Source of the DNA: JAYWAM01 sp043782425
GTDB taxonomy: Bacteria > Pseudomonadota > Gammaproteobacteria > Burkholderiales > Usitatibacteraceae
Assembly: GCA_043782425.1 (NCBI GenBank)
Contig: JAYWAM010000146.1
Location: 1 to 15,979, forward strand
Direction: 5' to 3'
DNA length: 15,979 nucleotides
Positions within the stretch are counted from its first letter, which is position 1, and every line of letters starts with the position of its first letter. Under the pieces are notes generated by a model. That model was given only the letters and a program-made list of their open reading frames with translations, was not told the DNA's origin and searched no databases. A program made the translations under genes and the position numbers. Shown piece after piece: positions 5,651 through 12,313 of this stretch.

Positions 5651-8200
5651 TTATTCCCCTTCTTCGCCATCGGTTTCAACAATTTTTTGCAAGCCGGAAA
5701 GCTTCTGGCCAGCATCCAGATTAATCAATGTCACACCTTGTGTCGAACGGCCCATTTCGCGAATCTGTTTGACCTTGGTGCGGATCAACACGCCGCCGGT
5801 GGTAATCATCATGATCTCATCATCGCTGCGCACCAGCGTCGCCGCGACCACCTTGCCGTTGCGTGCACTGGTCTGGATGGCTATCATGCCTTGCGTGCCG
5901 CGACCGTGGCGCGTGTATTCGACGATCGAGGTGCGCTTGCCAAAACCGTTCTCTGTTGCGGTAAGCACCGATTGCTGCTCGTCTTCAGCGACCAGCATGG
6001 AAATCACTTTGCCGCCTTTGCTGAGATTCATGCCGCGCACGCCGCGCGTATCGCGCCCCACTGCCCGCACGTCGTTCTCATCAAAGCGCACCGCCTTGCC
6101 TTCATCGGAAAACAGCATCACGTCATGCTTGCCGTCGGTGAGCGCCACGCCGATGAGGTTGTCGCCAGCGTCGAGCGCAATGGAAATAATGCCTGCCTTA
6201 CGCGGATTGGAGAATTCGGCCAAAGCGGTTTTCTTTACCGTGCCGTCCGAGGTGGCGAAAAACACATACTGGTCTTGCGAAAACTCTTTGACCGGCAACA
6301 CCGCGCTGATTTTTTCGCCATCGGCAAGCTGGAGCAGATTGACAATCGGCTTGCCGCGCGAGGCGCGCGAGCCCTGCGGCATTTCATACACCTTGACCCA
6401 ATAAACACGTCCTTTATTGGAAAAACACAGCACGTAGTCATGCGTGTTCGCCATGAACAGGGTTTCGATAAAGTCGTCTTCCTTGGTGGCGGTGGCCTGC
6501 TTGCCGCGCCCGCCGCGCTTCTGCGTGCGGTATTCATCGAGCGACTGGTATTTGATATAGCCGCTGTGCGACAGGGTCACGACCACTTCTTCGGAAGCGA
6601 TCAGATCCTCCATGGACATTTCCTGACCATTGACCACAATTTCGCTGCGGCGCTTGTCACCAAACTGTTGCTTCACTTCCGTCAGCTCATCGCCAATGAT
6701 TTGTGTCACACGCTCGGGTTTGGCGAGAATGTCGAGCAGGTCCTCGATGCGCGCGATGACTTCTTTGTACTCGGCGACGATCTTGTCCTGCTCCATATTG
6801 GTGAGACGCTGCAACTGCATTTCGAGAATACGCTGCGCCTGAACTTCAGAAAGCCGGTAACCCTGTGCGGAAAGCCCGAATTCCTTGGGAAGATTATCGG
6901 GACGAAACGCATCAGCCGAGGCGCGCATAAGCATTTCTTCGACCAGAGTGGAGCGCCATACCTTGCCCATCAATTGTTCTTTGGCGACCGCAGGCGTTGC
7001 GGCGGCCTTTATCAGCGCAATGATTTCATCCACATTGGACAACGCAACCGCCAGACCTTCAAGAATGTGGCCGCGGTCACGCGATTTGCGCAATTCGAAA
7101 GCGGTGCGGCGCGTGACCACTTCACGCCGGTGGCGCAGGAAGGCATCGAGGCATTGCTTGAGATTGAGCAGGCGCGGCTGGCCGTCAACCAGCGCCACCA
7201 TGTTCATGCCAAAGGTGTCCTGCATCTGCGTCATCTTGTAGAGATTGTTGAGCACAATCTCCGCGACTTCGCCGCGCTTGAGTTCGATCACAGCGCGCAT
7301 GCCGGACTTGTCAGATTCATCACGCAAATCTGAAATGCCTTCAAGTTTTTTGTCACGCACCAGCTCGGCGATTTTTATCAGCAGCGTCGCCTTGTTCACT
7401 TGATAAGGCAGCTCGTCGATGATGATGGCTTGACGCCCGCCTTTTTCGAGATCCTCGAAATGAGTACGCGCGCGCATGATGACGCGCCCGCGACCAGTAC
7501 GATAACCATCGCGTACGCCTTCGAGGCCGTAAATGATTCCAGCCGTGGGGAAATCCGGCGCTTGAACCAGCTTGATTAATTCTTCAATGTCGATAGCAGG
7601 GTTGTGCAGCGTCGCCAGGCAAGCATCGATCACCTCGTTGAGATTGTGCGGCGGAATGTTGGTTGCCATACCCACGGCGATACCTGATGAACCATTGACC
7701 AGTAGGTTGGGAAACTTCGCCGGTAGAATCAGCGGTTCGTGCTCGCTGCCATCATAGTTGGGGCCAAAGTCGATAGTTTCAGAATCAATATCGGCCAGCA
7801 ACTCGTGCGCAATTTTGGTCATGCGGATTTCGGTATAACGGTCCGCTGCTGCGTTGTCTCCGTCCACTGAGCCAAAGTTGCCTTGACCATCTATAAGCGG
7901 ATAGCGCAGCGAAAAATCCTGCACCATACGCACGATGGTGTCGTAGATCGCAAGGTTTCCGTGCGGATGATATTTACCCATCACATCACCCACCACGCGT
8001 GCGGATTTCTTGTACGCTTTGTTCCAATGGTTTGATAGTTCGTGCATACCCCATAAGACACGCCGATGTACTGGCTTTAAGCCGTCACGCACGTCCGGCA
8101 ACGCCCGTCCCACAATCACACTCATGGCGTAATCGAGGTAGGAAGTGCGCATTTCCTCTTCTATGCTGATGGGAATAGTTTCTTTGGCGAACTGATCCAT
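5651..8200 (-). CDS. gyrA: DNA gyrase subunit A
   Basis: The breakage-reunion subunit of DNA gyrase, which with GyrB introduces negative supercoils. The protein has 849 residues. The N-terminal winged-helix domain carries catalytic Tyr122 in AADRYTEIRM (118-127; Asp120 stands where E. coli has Met). The C-terminal beta-pinwheel begins with the GyrA box QKRGGRG and contains repeated blades; the tail is acidic (GEEGE). GyrA, not ParC, is supported by the GyrA box. Residue numbering matches E. coli through the quinolone-resistance region, where the sequence is YHPHGNLAIYDT (77-88): Asn82 and Leu83 instead of Asp82 and Ser83, with Tyr86 and Asp87 kept. The first gene of the operon; a possible ribosome-binding AGGA lies about 12 bases before the ATG. 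Confidence 0.98.
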   Translation of the reverse strand: MDQFAKETIPISIEEEMRTSYLDYAMSVIVGRALPDVRDGLKPVHRRVLWGMHELSNHWNKAYKKSARVVGDVMGKYHPHGNLAIYDTIVRMVQDFSLRYPLIDGQGNFGSVDGDNAAADRYTEIRMTKIAHELLADIDSETIDFGPNYDGSEHEPLILPAKFPNLLVNGSSGIAVGMATNIPPHNLNEVIDACLATLHNPAIDIEELIKLVQAPDFPTAGIIYGLEGVRDGYRTGRGRVIMRARTHFEDLEKGGRQAIIIDELPYQVNKATLLIKIAELVRDKKLEGISDLRDESDKSGMRAVIELKRGEVAEIVLNNLYKMTQMQDTFGMNMVALVDGQPRLLNLKQCLDAFLRHRREVVTRRTAFELRKSRDRGHILEGLAVALSNVDEIIALIKAAATPAVAKEQLMGKVWRSTLVEEMLMRASADAFRPDNLPKEFGLSAQGYRLSEVQAQRILEMQLQRLTNMEQDKIVAEYKEVIARIEDLLDILAKPERVTQIIGDELTEVKQQFGDKRRSEIVVNGQEMSMEDLIASEEVVVTLSHSGYIKYQSLDEYRTQKRGGRGKQATATKEDDFIETLFMANTHDYVLCFSNKGRVYWVKVYEMPQGSRASRGKPIVNLLQLADGEKISAVLPVKEFSQDQYVFFATSDGTVKKTALAEFSNPRKAGIISIALDAGDNLIGVALTDGKHDVMLFSDEGKAVRFDENDVRAVGRDTRGVRGMNLSKGGKVISMLVAEDEQQSVLTATENGFGKRTSIVEYTRHGRGTQGMIAIQTSARNGKVVAATLVRSDDEIMMITTGGVLIRTKVKQIREMGRSTQGVTLINLDAGQKLSGLQKIVETDGEEGE

Positions 8201-8251
8201 AAATGGTTAACATCCTGATTTAAAATGATTATTGTTGCGGAATAACATTCG

Positions 8252-8260
8252 ATTTTAGCA
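8252..8260 (-). promoter_or_regulatory. Candidate extended -10 promoter element for the gyrA operon
   Basis: On the minus strand the sequence reads TGCTAAAAT, an extended -10 form (TGn followed by TAAAAT), about 50 bases before the gyrA ATG. No good -35 box stands at 17 bases. This is a motif match only, in AT-rich intergenic DNA. Confidence 0.3.
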
Positions 8261-8300
8261 CAATGATGAGGCCAAAACCACTGGAGATTAGGCAGGAAGT

Positions 8301-8322
8301 CATGTTGCGGTTTCACAACATG
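8301..8322. repeat. Perfect 7-bp inverted repeat in the gyrA/ompA-like intergenic region
   Basis: CATGTTG at 8301-8307 and CAACATG at 8316-8322 are exact reverse complements around an 8-base spacer. The site lies about 35 bases upstream of the candidate promoter of the OmpA-like gene and upstream of the gyrA promoter, so a regulator bound here could touch both. There is no T-run, so it is not a standard terminator. Confidence 0.4.
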
Positions 8323-8356
8323 GCGCCCCTATTTGTTGTAAAAACGCGAAACCCTG

Positions 8357-8386
8357 TTGTGCAGAAAATCTTCTATCGTGTATGAT
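8357..8386 (+). promoter_or_regulatory. Candidate sigma70 promoter for the OmpA-like gene
   Basis: TTGTGC (8357-8362) and TATGAT (8381-8386) are separated by 18 bases. The -10 box matches consensus at five of six positions, the -35 at three. Transcription would begin near 8393, leaving an untranslated leader of about 70 bases before the ATG at 8466. Confidence 0.45.
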
Positions 8387-8454
8387 TTGTTTGGTTTTAA
8401 AAGCTTGCCTAGGCACAATCAGTTTTCGCAATGACATAAATCTTTTTTTCTCTT

Positions 8455-8459
8455 GGGAG
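8455..8459 (+). promoter_or_regulatory. Ribosome-binding site deciding the OmpA-like start
   Basis: GGGAG with a six-base spacer precedes the ATG at 8466. An upstream in-frame start at 8382 would lie inside the promoter and would bury the signal peptide, so this site settles the start. Confidence 0.75.
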
Positions 8460-8465
8460 TACGAC

Positions 8466-9095
8466 ATGAAAATTTCCGCGATCAGCAAACTCGCTTTTGG
8501 TATCGCTGCATTCGCTCTGGGCACGGGACTTGCCGTTGCCGTTGATTATCCGGTGTTAACCGATTCGGCTGGCACCCCGGTTCGTGATGCTTCCGGCAAC
8601 TGTGTTCAGACCTCGGGCATTATGCATCCCGACTGTTCGGAGAAAAAGGCAGAACCAAAACCCGCTACCCCGGCAGCGCCCGCCACACCAGCAGAGCCTG
8701 CACCGCCCGCAACCCCTGCCAAGCCTGCACCTGAATCAGTGAAACAATCGATCACCATCCAGGCCGAAGCGCTGTTCGACTTCGACAAATCGGTGGTGAA
8801 ACCTGATGGCAAGAAGAGTCTTGATGACGCCATCGCCAAGATGAAGGGCGTGGACGTGGATATGATTATCGCCACCGGCCATACCGATTCGATCGGCACC
8901 GATGCATATAACCAGAAACTTTCTGAGCGCCGCGCTAACGCCGTGAAAGATTATCTGGTCAGCAAAGGCGTGCCGGGTAACAAGATCACGACTCTGGGCA
9001 AAGGTGAAACCCAGCCAGTCGCGAGCAACAAGACTAAAGATGGCCGCGCTAAGAACCGTCGCGTTGATGTCGAGTTCAAAGGCGTCAGACAGTAA
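8466..9095 (+). CDS. OmpA-family peptidoglycan-binding envelope protein
   Basis: Likely a periplasmic or outer-membrane-associated protein anchored to peptidoglycan. The 209 residues comprise a Sec signal peptide (about 1-25, cleavage after AVA), then a short head with two cysteines (Cys46 and Cys57, possibly a disulfide). A Pro/Ala-rich linker follows (about 62-90, repeated PATPA units), then an OmpA C-terminal domain (about 96-207). Within this domain FDFDKSVV opens the fold, and Asp141 and Arg156 are spaced as the diaminopimelate-binding pair of E. coli OmpA. No beta-barrel is present. The SGNCVQTSG...C head resembles that of other small betaproteobacterial OmpA-like proteins that I recall. 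The gene is monocistronic: its own promoter upstream and a strong terminator right after. Confidence 0.9.
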   Translation: MKISAISKLAFGIAAFALGTGLAVAVDYPVLTDSAGTPVRDASGNCVQTSGIMHPDCSEKKAEPKPATPAAPATPAEPAPPATPAKPAPESVKQSITIQAEALFDFDKSVVKPDGKKSLDDAIAKMKGVDVDMIIATGHTDSIGTDAYNQKLSERRANAVKDYLVSKGVPGNKITTLGKGETQPVASNKTKDGRAKNRRVDVEFKGVRQ

Positions 9096-9118
9096 CTTTG
9101 TCGCAAGTCAGTAATGGC

Positions 9119-9151
9119 AAAAAAGCCCCGCAACGGGGCTTTTTTGTTTTT
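9119..9151 (+). terminator. Rho-independent terminator after the OmpA-like gene
   Basis: A 12-bp stem, AAAAAAGCCCCG (9119-9130) with CGGGGCTTTTTT (9134-9145), closes a three-base CAA loop and is followed by GTTTTT. It lies 23 bases past the stop codon. The A-rich left side would let it act on both strands, but no minus-strand gene approaches it. Confidence 0.93.
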
Positions 9152-9184
9152 GAGTGCGATGAAAAGTGAATGATCTACAGATGT

Positions 9185-9202
9185 CACAGAGGAACACAGA
9201 GG
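9185..9202. repeat. Short tandem CACAGAGG repeat in the mtaD leader
   Basis: CACAGAGG occurs twice (9185-9192 and 9195-9202) with a 10-base period, just upstream of mtaD. Similar CCTCTGTG phrases are, from memory, common in dispersed intergenic repeats. It may be a remnant of one. Its GAGGGG is about 17 bases from the mtaD start, too far to be a good Shine-Dalgarno. Confidence 0.4.
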
Positions 9203-9221
9203 GGAAATCGTTTATTAAATC

Positions 9222-10535
9222 ATGCAGACCATAGACACCCTCATCGCCGCGCGTTGGATAGTGCCGGTCGAGCCCGCAGGCGTGGTTCTTGAACACCATG
9301 CTATCGCCGTCAATCTGGGTAAAATCATCGATGTTTTGCCTGAGAGCGTGGCGCGCGAAAAATTCGCGGCCAAACATCATGTCTCACTTGCCGATCATGT
9401 TTTGATTCCCGGGCTGATCAATCTGCACACCCACGCCGCCATGACCTTGATGCGCGGCCTGGCCGATGATCTGCCGCTCATGAACTGGTTGTCAGACCAC
9501 ATCTGGCCTAGCGAAGGCAAGCATGTCAGCGACGAATTTGTCTACGACGGCAGCCTGCTGGCGTGCGCAGAAATGTTGCGTGGCGGCGTGACCTGCTTTA
9601 ACGACATGTATTTTTTTCCCGAAGCCACAGCGCGCGCGGCTCTGGCGGCGCGCATGCGCGCCATGCTGGGCGTGGTCGTCTTAGAGTTCCCCTCAACCTA
9701 TGCGGCCGATGCTGACAGCTATATCAACAAGGGTCTGGCGACACGTGATCAGTTTAGCGGCGCAGCGTTATTGGGTTTTACGCTGGCGCCGCATGCGCCT
9801 TACACCGTGTCAGATCGCAGCTTTGAGCATATCGTGACGTTGGCGGGCGAACTGGATATTCCCGTCAACATCCACTTGCACGAAACGCTGGACGAAATCG
9901 CACAAAGCGAAAAACAATATGGCATGCGCCCCCTGGCGCGCATGGAACGCCTCGGCCTGCTCGGCCCCAATCTCATCGCAGTGCATGCAGTGCATCTGAC
10001 GCCGCATGAAATCGCGCTGCTGGCGCAACACGGCGCACACGTTGCCCACTGCCCTGCTTCCAATCTCAAGTTGGCGAGCGGCTTTGCGCCTATTCAAGCG
10101 CTGCTACAGGCCGGTGTAAACGTCGGTATCGGCAGCGACGGTGCAGCCAGCAACAACCGCCTCGACATGCTGGCTGAAATGCGCCTCGCTGCACTGCTCG
10201 CTAAGGGCGTATCGGGCGATGCCGCTGCGCTTCCCGCCGCCCAGGCGCTAGCCATGTCAACGCTCAACGCGGCACGCGCACTCGGCCTGGATGAGCAGAT
10301 TGGATCGATTGTGGCGGGCAAGCGCGCCGATCTGACCGCCATTGATTTATCATCTATCGAATGCGCGCCGTGCTTCGATGTCATTTCACACATTGTTTAT
10401 GCATGCGCGCGTGAAAACGTCAGCCATGTCTGGGTCGATGGGGAACTGCTGCTAGACAACGGGACTCTCACCGGTATGGACGAACTGGAAATTAAAGCCA
10501 AGGCGAGATTATGGAAAGCACGCATCAAACCCTGA
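9222..10535 (+). CDS. mtaD: 5-methylthioadenosine/S-adenosylhomocysteine deaminase (TRZ/ATZ family amidohydrolase)
   Basis: A metal-dependent amidohydrolase predicted to deaminate methylthioadenosine and S-adenosylhomocysteine to their inosyl forms. The 437 residues show the amidohydrolase metal ligands: LHTH (His69, His71), NIHLHET (His218, with Glu221 for the substrate), HAVHL (His255/His258) and GSDGAASNN (Asp306). Family members begin with a similar VDTLIxARWIxPVEP stretch, supporting the start at 9222 despite a poor ribosome-binding site. Other subfamilies (atrazine or guanine deaminases) share these ligands. The function is chosen mainly because this subfamily sits directly before ubiG in pseudomonads (PA3170, a characterised MTA deaminase) and in betaproteobacteria. 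It overlaps ubiG by 25 bases. No clear promoter is seen between the terminator and the gene. Confidence 0.88.
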   Translation: MQTIDTLIAARWIVPVEPAGVVLEHHAIAVNLGKIIDVLPESVAREKFAAKHHVSLADHVLIPGLINLHTHAAMTLMRGLADDLPLMNWLSDHIWPSEGKHVSDEFVYDGSLLACAEMLRGGVTCFNDMYFFPEATARAALAARMRAMLGVVVLEFPSTYAADADSYINKGLATRDQFSGAALLGFTLAPHAPYTVSDRSFEHIVTLAGELDIPVNIHLHETLDEIAQSEKQYGMRPLARMERLGLLGPNLIAVHAVHLTPHEIALLAQHGAHVAHCPASNLKLASGFAPIQALLQAGVNVGIGSDGAASNNRLDMLAEMRLAALLAKGVSGDAAALPAAQALAMSTLNAARALGLDEQIGSIVAGKRADLTAIDLSSIECAPCFDVISHIVYACARENVSHVWVDGELLLDNGTLTGMDELEIKAKARLWKARIKP

Positions 10536-11245
10536 ATGCCGATCCGGCCGAGCTGGAAAAATTTGGCGCGCTCGCCGCGCGCTGGTGGGACCCCAACAGC
10601 GAATTCAAGCCGTTGCACGACATCAACCCGCTGCGTTTGGCCCATGTAGAGAAAAAAACCGGCGGCATCAAGGGCAAGAAAATTATCGACGTGGGATGCG
10701 GTGGAGGCATCTTCGCCGAAAGCATGGCGGCGCGCGGCGCCAGTGTCACCGGCATTGATCTTTCCGAAAAACCGCTCAAGGTGGCGCAACTGCATTTACT
10801 GGAAAGTGGTCAGCAGGTCGAATACCAACTGATCTCGGCAGAGGACATGGCGCAGGTGCAGCCCGCCAGTTTCGATATTGTCACCTGCATGGAAATGCTC
10901 GAGCACGTTCCCGACCCGGCAAGCACGGTGCGCGCCTGCGCTGCGCTAGCCAAACCGGGGGGATGGGTGTATTGCTCCACGCTCAACCGCAATCCCAAGT
11001 CGTATCTGCTCGCCATTATCGGCGCGGAATATGTTCTGAATCTGCTGCCCAAAGGCACGCACGACTATGCGCGTTTTATCCAGCCCGCCGAACTCGCGCG
11101 CATGTGCCGTGATGCGGGCCTTGAGGCAGCGGACATCATCGGCATGACCTACAATCCCCTCACCAAGATTTATTCTCTTAACGCTAATGTGAGCGTGAAT
11201 TACATCATGGGTTTTCGCAAACCGACAGAGCTTTCAGGCGCCTGA
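10511..11245 (+). CDS. ubiG: Ubiquinone biosynthesis O-methyltransferase (3-demethylubiquinol/2-polyprenyl-6-hydroxyphenol methylase)
   Basis: Performs both SAM-dependent O-methylations of ubiquinone synthesis at the inner membrane. The 244 residues include the UbiG-specific N-terminus FxALAARWWDPNSEFKPLH (18-36), the SAM-binding glycine loop DVGCGGGIFAE (60-70), GIDLSE (81-86), and CMEMLEHVPDP (126-136). An amphipathic segment, SYLLAIIGAEYVLNLLPKGT (164-183), corresponds to the membrane-contacting insertion of E. coli UbiG. The start lies inside the end of mtaD, preceded by an AGGCGAG ribosome-binding site. The stop overlaps the next start by one base (TGATG). A co-transcribed SAH deaminase next to a SAM-dependent methyltransferase makes biochemical sense, since SAH inhibits such enzymes. 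Confidence 0.96.
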   Translation: MESTHQTLNADPAELEKFGALAARWWDPNSEFKPLHDINPLRLAHVEKKTGGIKGKKIIDVGCGGGIFAESMAARGASVTGIDLSEKPLKVAQLHLLESGQQVEYQLISAEDMAQVQPASFDIVTCMEMLEHVPDPASTVRACAALAKPGGWVYCSTLNRNPKSYLLAIIGAEYVLNLLPKGTHDYARFIQPAELARMCRDAGLEAADIIGMTYNPLTKIYSLNANVSVNYIMGFRKPTELSGA

Positions 11246-11928
11246 TGACGGGTAATTTAGCTCACGGCGCAACGCCGCGAAAAACGCGCGCGGTACTGTT
11301 TGATCTCGACGGCACCTTTGCCGATACAGCGCCAGACATGGCGCGTGCGCTCAATCATGTGCGTGCCCTGAACGGACTACCCGACCTACCCCAGACCGAC
11401 ATCCGCCCCTATGTTTCGGGCGGCGCGCGCGGCATGCTAGGCGTGGGATTTGGCATCGCCCCCGAAGAGCCACGTTTTGATACGCTACGCGACGCTTTCC
11501 TCGATTTTTACGAGCAGCATGTGTGCGTTGAAAGCGTTATTTTCCCTGGCATGATGCAACTGGTTGCAGAGCTTGAACGACGCGCAATCCTGTGGGGCAT
11601 AGTCACCAATAAGGCGGCGCGCTTCACCCTGCCCTTAGTGCGTCAATTAAACATCGATCAACGCGCCGCCTGCATCGTTTGCGGCGATAGTGTGGCGCGC
11701 GCCAAACCCCACCCGGATTCACTACTACACGCCATGACACTGCTCGGCATGCCGCCGCACACCGGGCTTTACGTCGGCGACGATGAACGCGACATTCAGG
11801 CCGCCACTGCGGCTGGCATGCGCTCCGTAGCCGTGCAATATGGCTATCTGGGTGTCACATCCCATCCCAGAGACTGGGGTGCAGATGGCGTCGTAGAGAC
11901 ACCAGGAGAAGTATTGCGCTACCTGTAG
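11245..11928 (+). CDS. mupP: HAD-family phosphatase, MupP-like (often annotated phosphoglycolate phosphatase, Gph)
   Basis: A 227-residue HAD hydrolase with a cap domain. Motif I is FDLDGTFADTAPD (nucleophile Asp20, acid/base Asp22), motif II is Thr121 in GIVTNK, motif III is Lys154 in AKPHPD, and motif IV is GDDERDI (Asp179, Asp180). General annotation would be phosphoglycolate phosphatase. The position directly after ubiG, and the features YVSGGARGM, ILWGIVTNK, GDDERDI and a WGAD near the C-terminus, match what I recall of MupP, the N-acetylmuramic acid 6-phosphate phosphatase of the cell-wall recycling route in Pseudomonas (PA3172). The start overlaps the ubiG stop by one base. HAD substrate specificity cannot be proved from motifs, so confidence in MupP over Gph is moderate; confidence in the gene is high. 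Confidence 0.85.
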   Translation: MTGNLAHGATPRKTRAVLFDLDGTFADTAPDMARALNHVRALNGLPDLPQTDIRPYVSGGARGMLGVGFGIAPEEPRFDTLRDAFLDFYEQHVCVESVIFPGMMQLVAELERRAILWGIVTNKAARFTLPLVRQLNIDQRAACIVCGDSVARAKPHPDSLLHAMTLLGMPPHTGLYVGDDERDIQAATAAGMRSVAVQYGYLGVTSHPRDWGADGVVETPGEVLRYL

Positions 11929-11989
11929 CCATCCCGCGCTTTTTTTGCCAACGAAAAAAACTATGTGCTACTCTTTCACCAAAATGACC

Positions 11990-11995
11990 GGAGAG
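11990..11995 (+). promoter_or_regulatory. Ribosome-binding site deciding the PHA-system gene start
   Basis: GGAGAG stands six bases before the ATG at 12002. An upstream in-frame TTG at 11945 has no such site and would add residues foreign to the family. Confidence 0.7.
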
Positions 11996-12001
11996 CCACG
12001 C

Positions 12002-12310
12002 ATGGCGGACATCAAATTAAATCGTAAGCATCAACTTGGCCTGAAGGCAGCCCACGCCGCCGCAGATAAAATGGCGGACAAGCTGGGCCAGCAGTTCGGC
12101 CTGTCGGGCGATTGGGATGGCGACACGCTGCATTTTGACCGGCCTGGCGTTTCCGGGCATGTGACCATTAGCGAAACGGATGTAACGCTTGAGGTGACTC
12201 TTGGCTTTCTGCTCAAAGCCATGAAGGGTCCCATTGAAAGAGCCGTGAACGAACAACTGGACGCGGCGCTCGCCGCAACACCCAAGGCCACGGCTAAACG
12301 CCGCAGTTAG
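12002..12310 (+). CDS. Polyhydroxyalkanoic acid system family protein
   Basis: A 102-residue cytoplasmic protein matching, by recognition, the PHA granule-associated regulator-like family (PHA_gran_rgn). It opens with MADIKLNRKHQLGLKAA, followed by repeated AADKMADKL helix, then the FGLSGDWDGDTLHFDRPGVS core and LGFLLKAMKGPIERAVNEQL. Family members are small proteins often found near PHA or perhaps stress genes; their exact biochemical role is not settled. No PHA synthase, phasin or depolymerase gene lies in the window, so a link to PHA is by family name only. It follows mupP after 73 bases, so it may be the last gene of that operon, although that gap includes T- and A-runs without a hairpin that I could identify. 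It converges with the next gene, whose stop lies three bases away. Confidence 0.85.
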   Translation: MADIKLNRKHQLGLKAAHAAADKMADKLGQQFGLSGDWDGDTLHFDRPGVSGHVTISETDVTLEVTLGFLLKAMKGPIERAVNEQLDAALAATPKATAKRRS

Positions 12311-12313
12311 AGG

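Noticed and set aside
5498..7333. A long plus-strand open frame (611 codons) opposite gyrA and serC
   Set aside because: It lies wholly antisense to two certain genes. Its translation is rich in His, Leu and Phe in the pattern expected from reading GC-rich codons backwards, with no recognisable domain and no promoter or ribosome-binding site.
8300..8524. Minus-strand open frame in the gyrA/ompA-like intergenic region
   Set aside because: It runs through the promoter and signal-peptide coding region of the OmpA-like gene and has no family features.
11929..12001. Possible terminator between mupP and the PHA-system gene (T-run at 11940-11946, A-run at 11954-11960)
   Set aside because: The T-run and A-run could pair, but the stem would be only A-T pairs and no GC-rich hairpin precedes the T-run.
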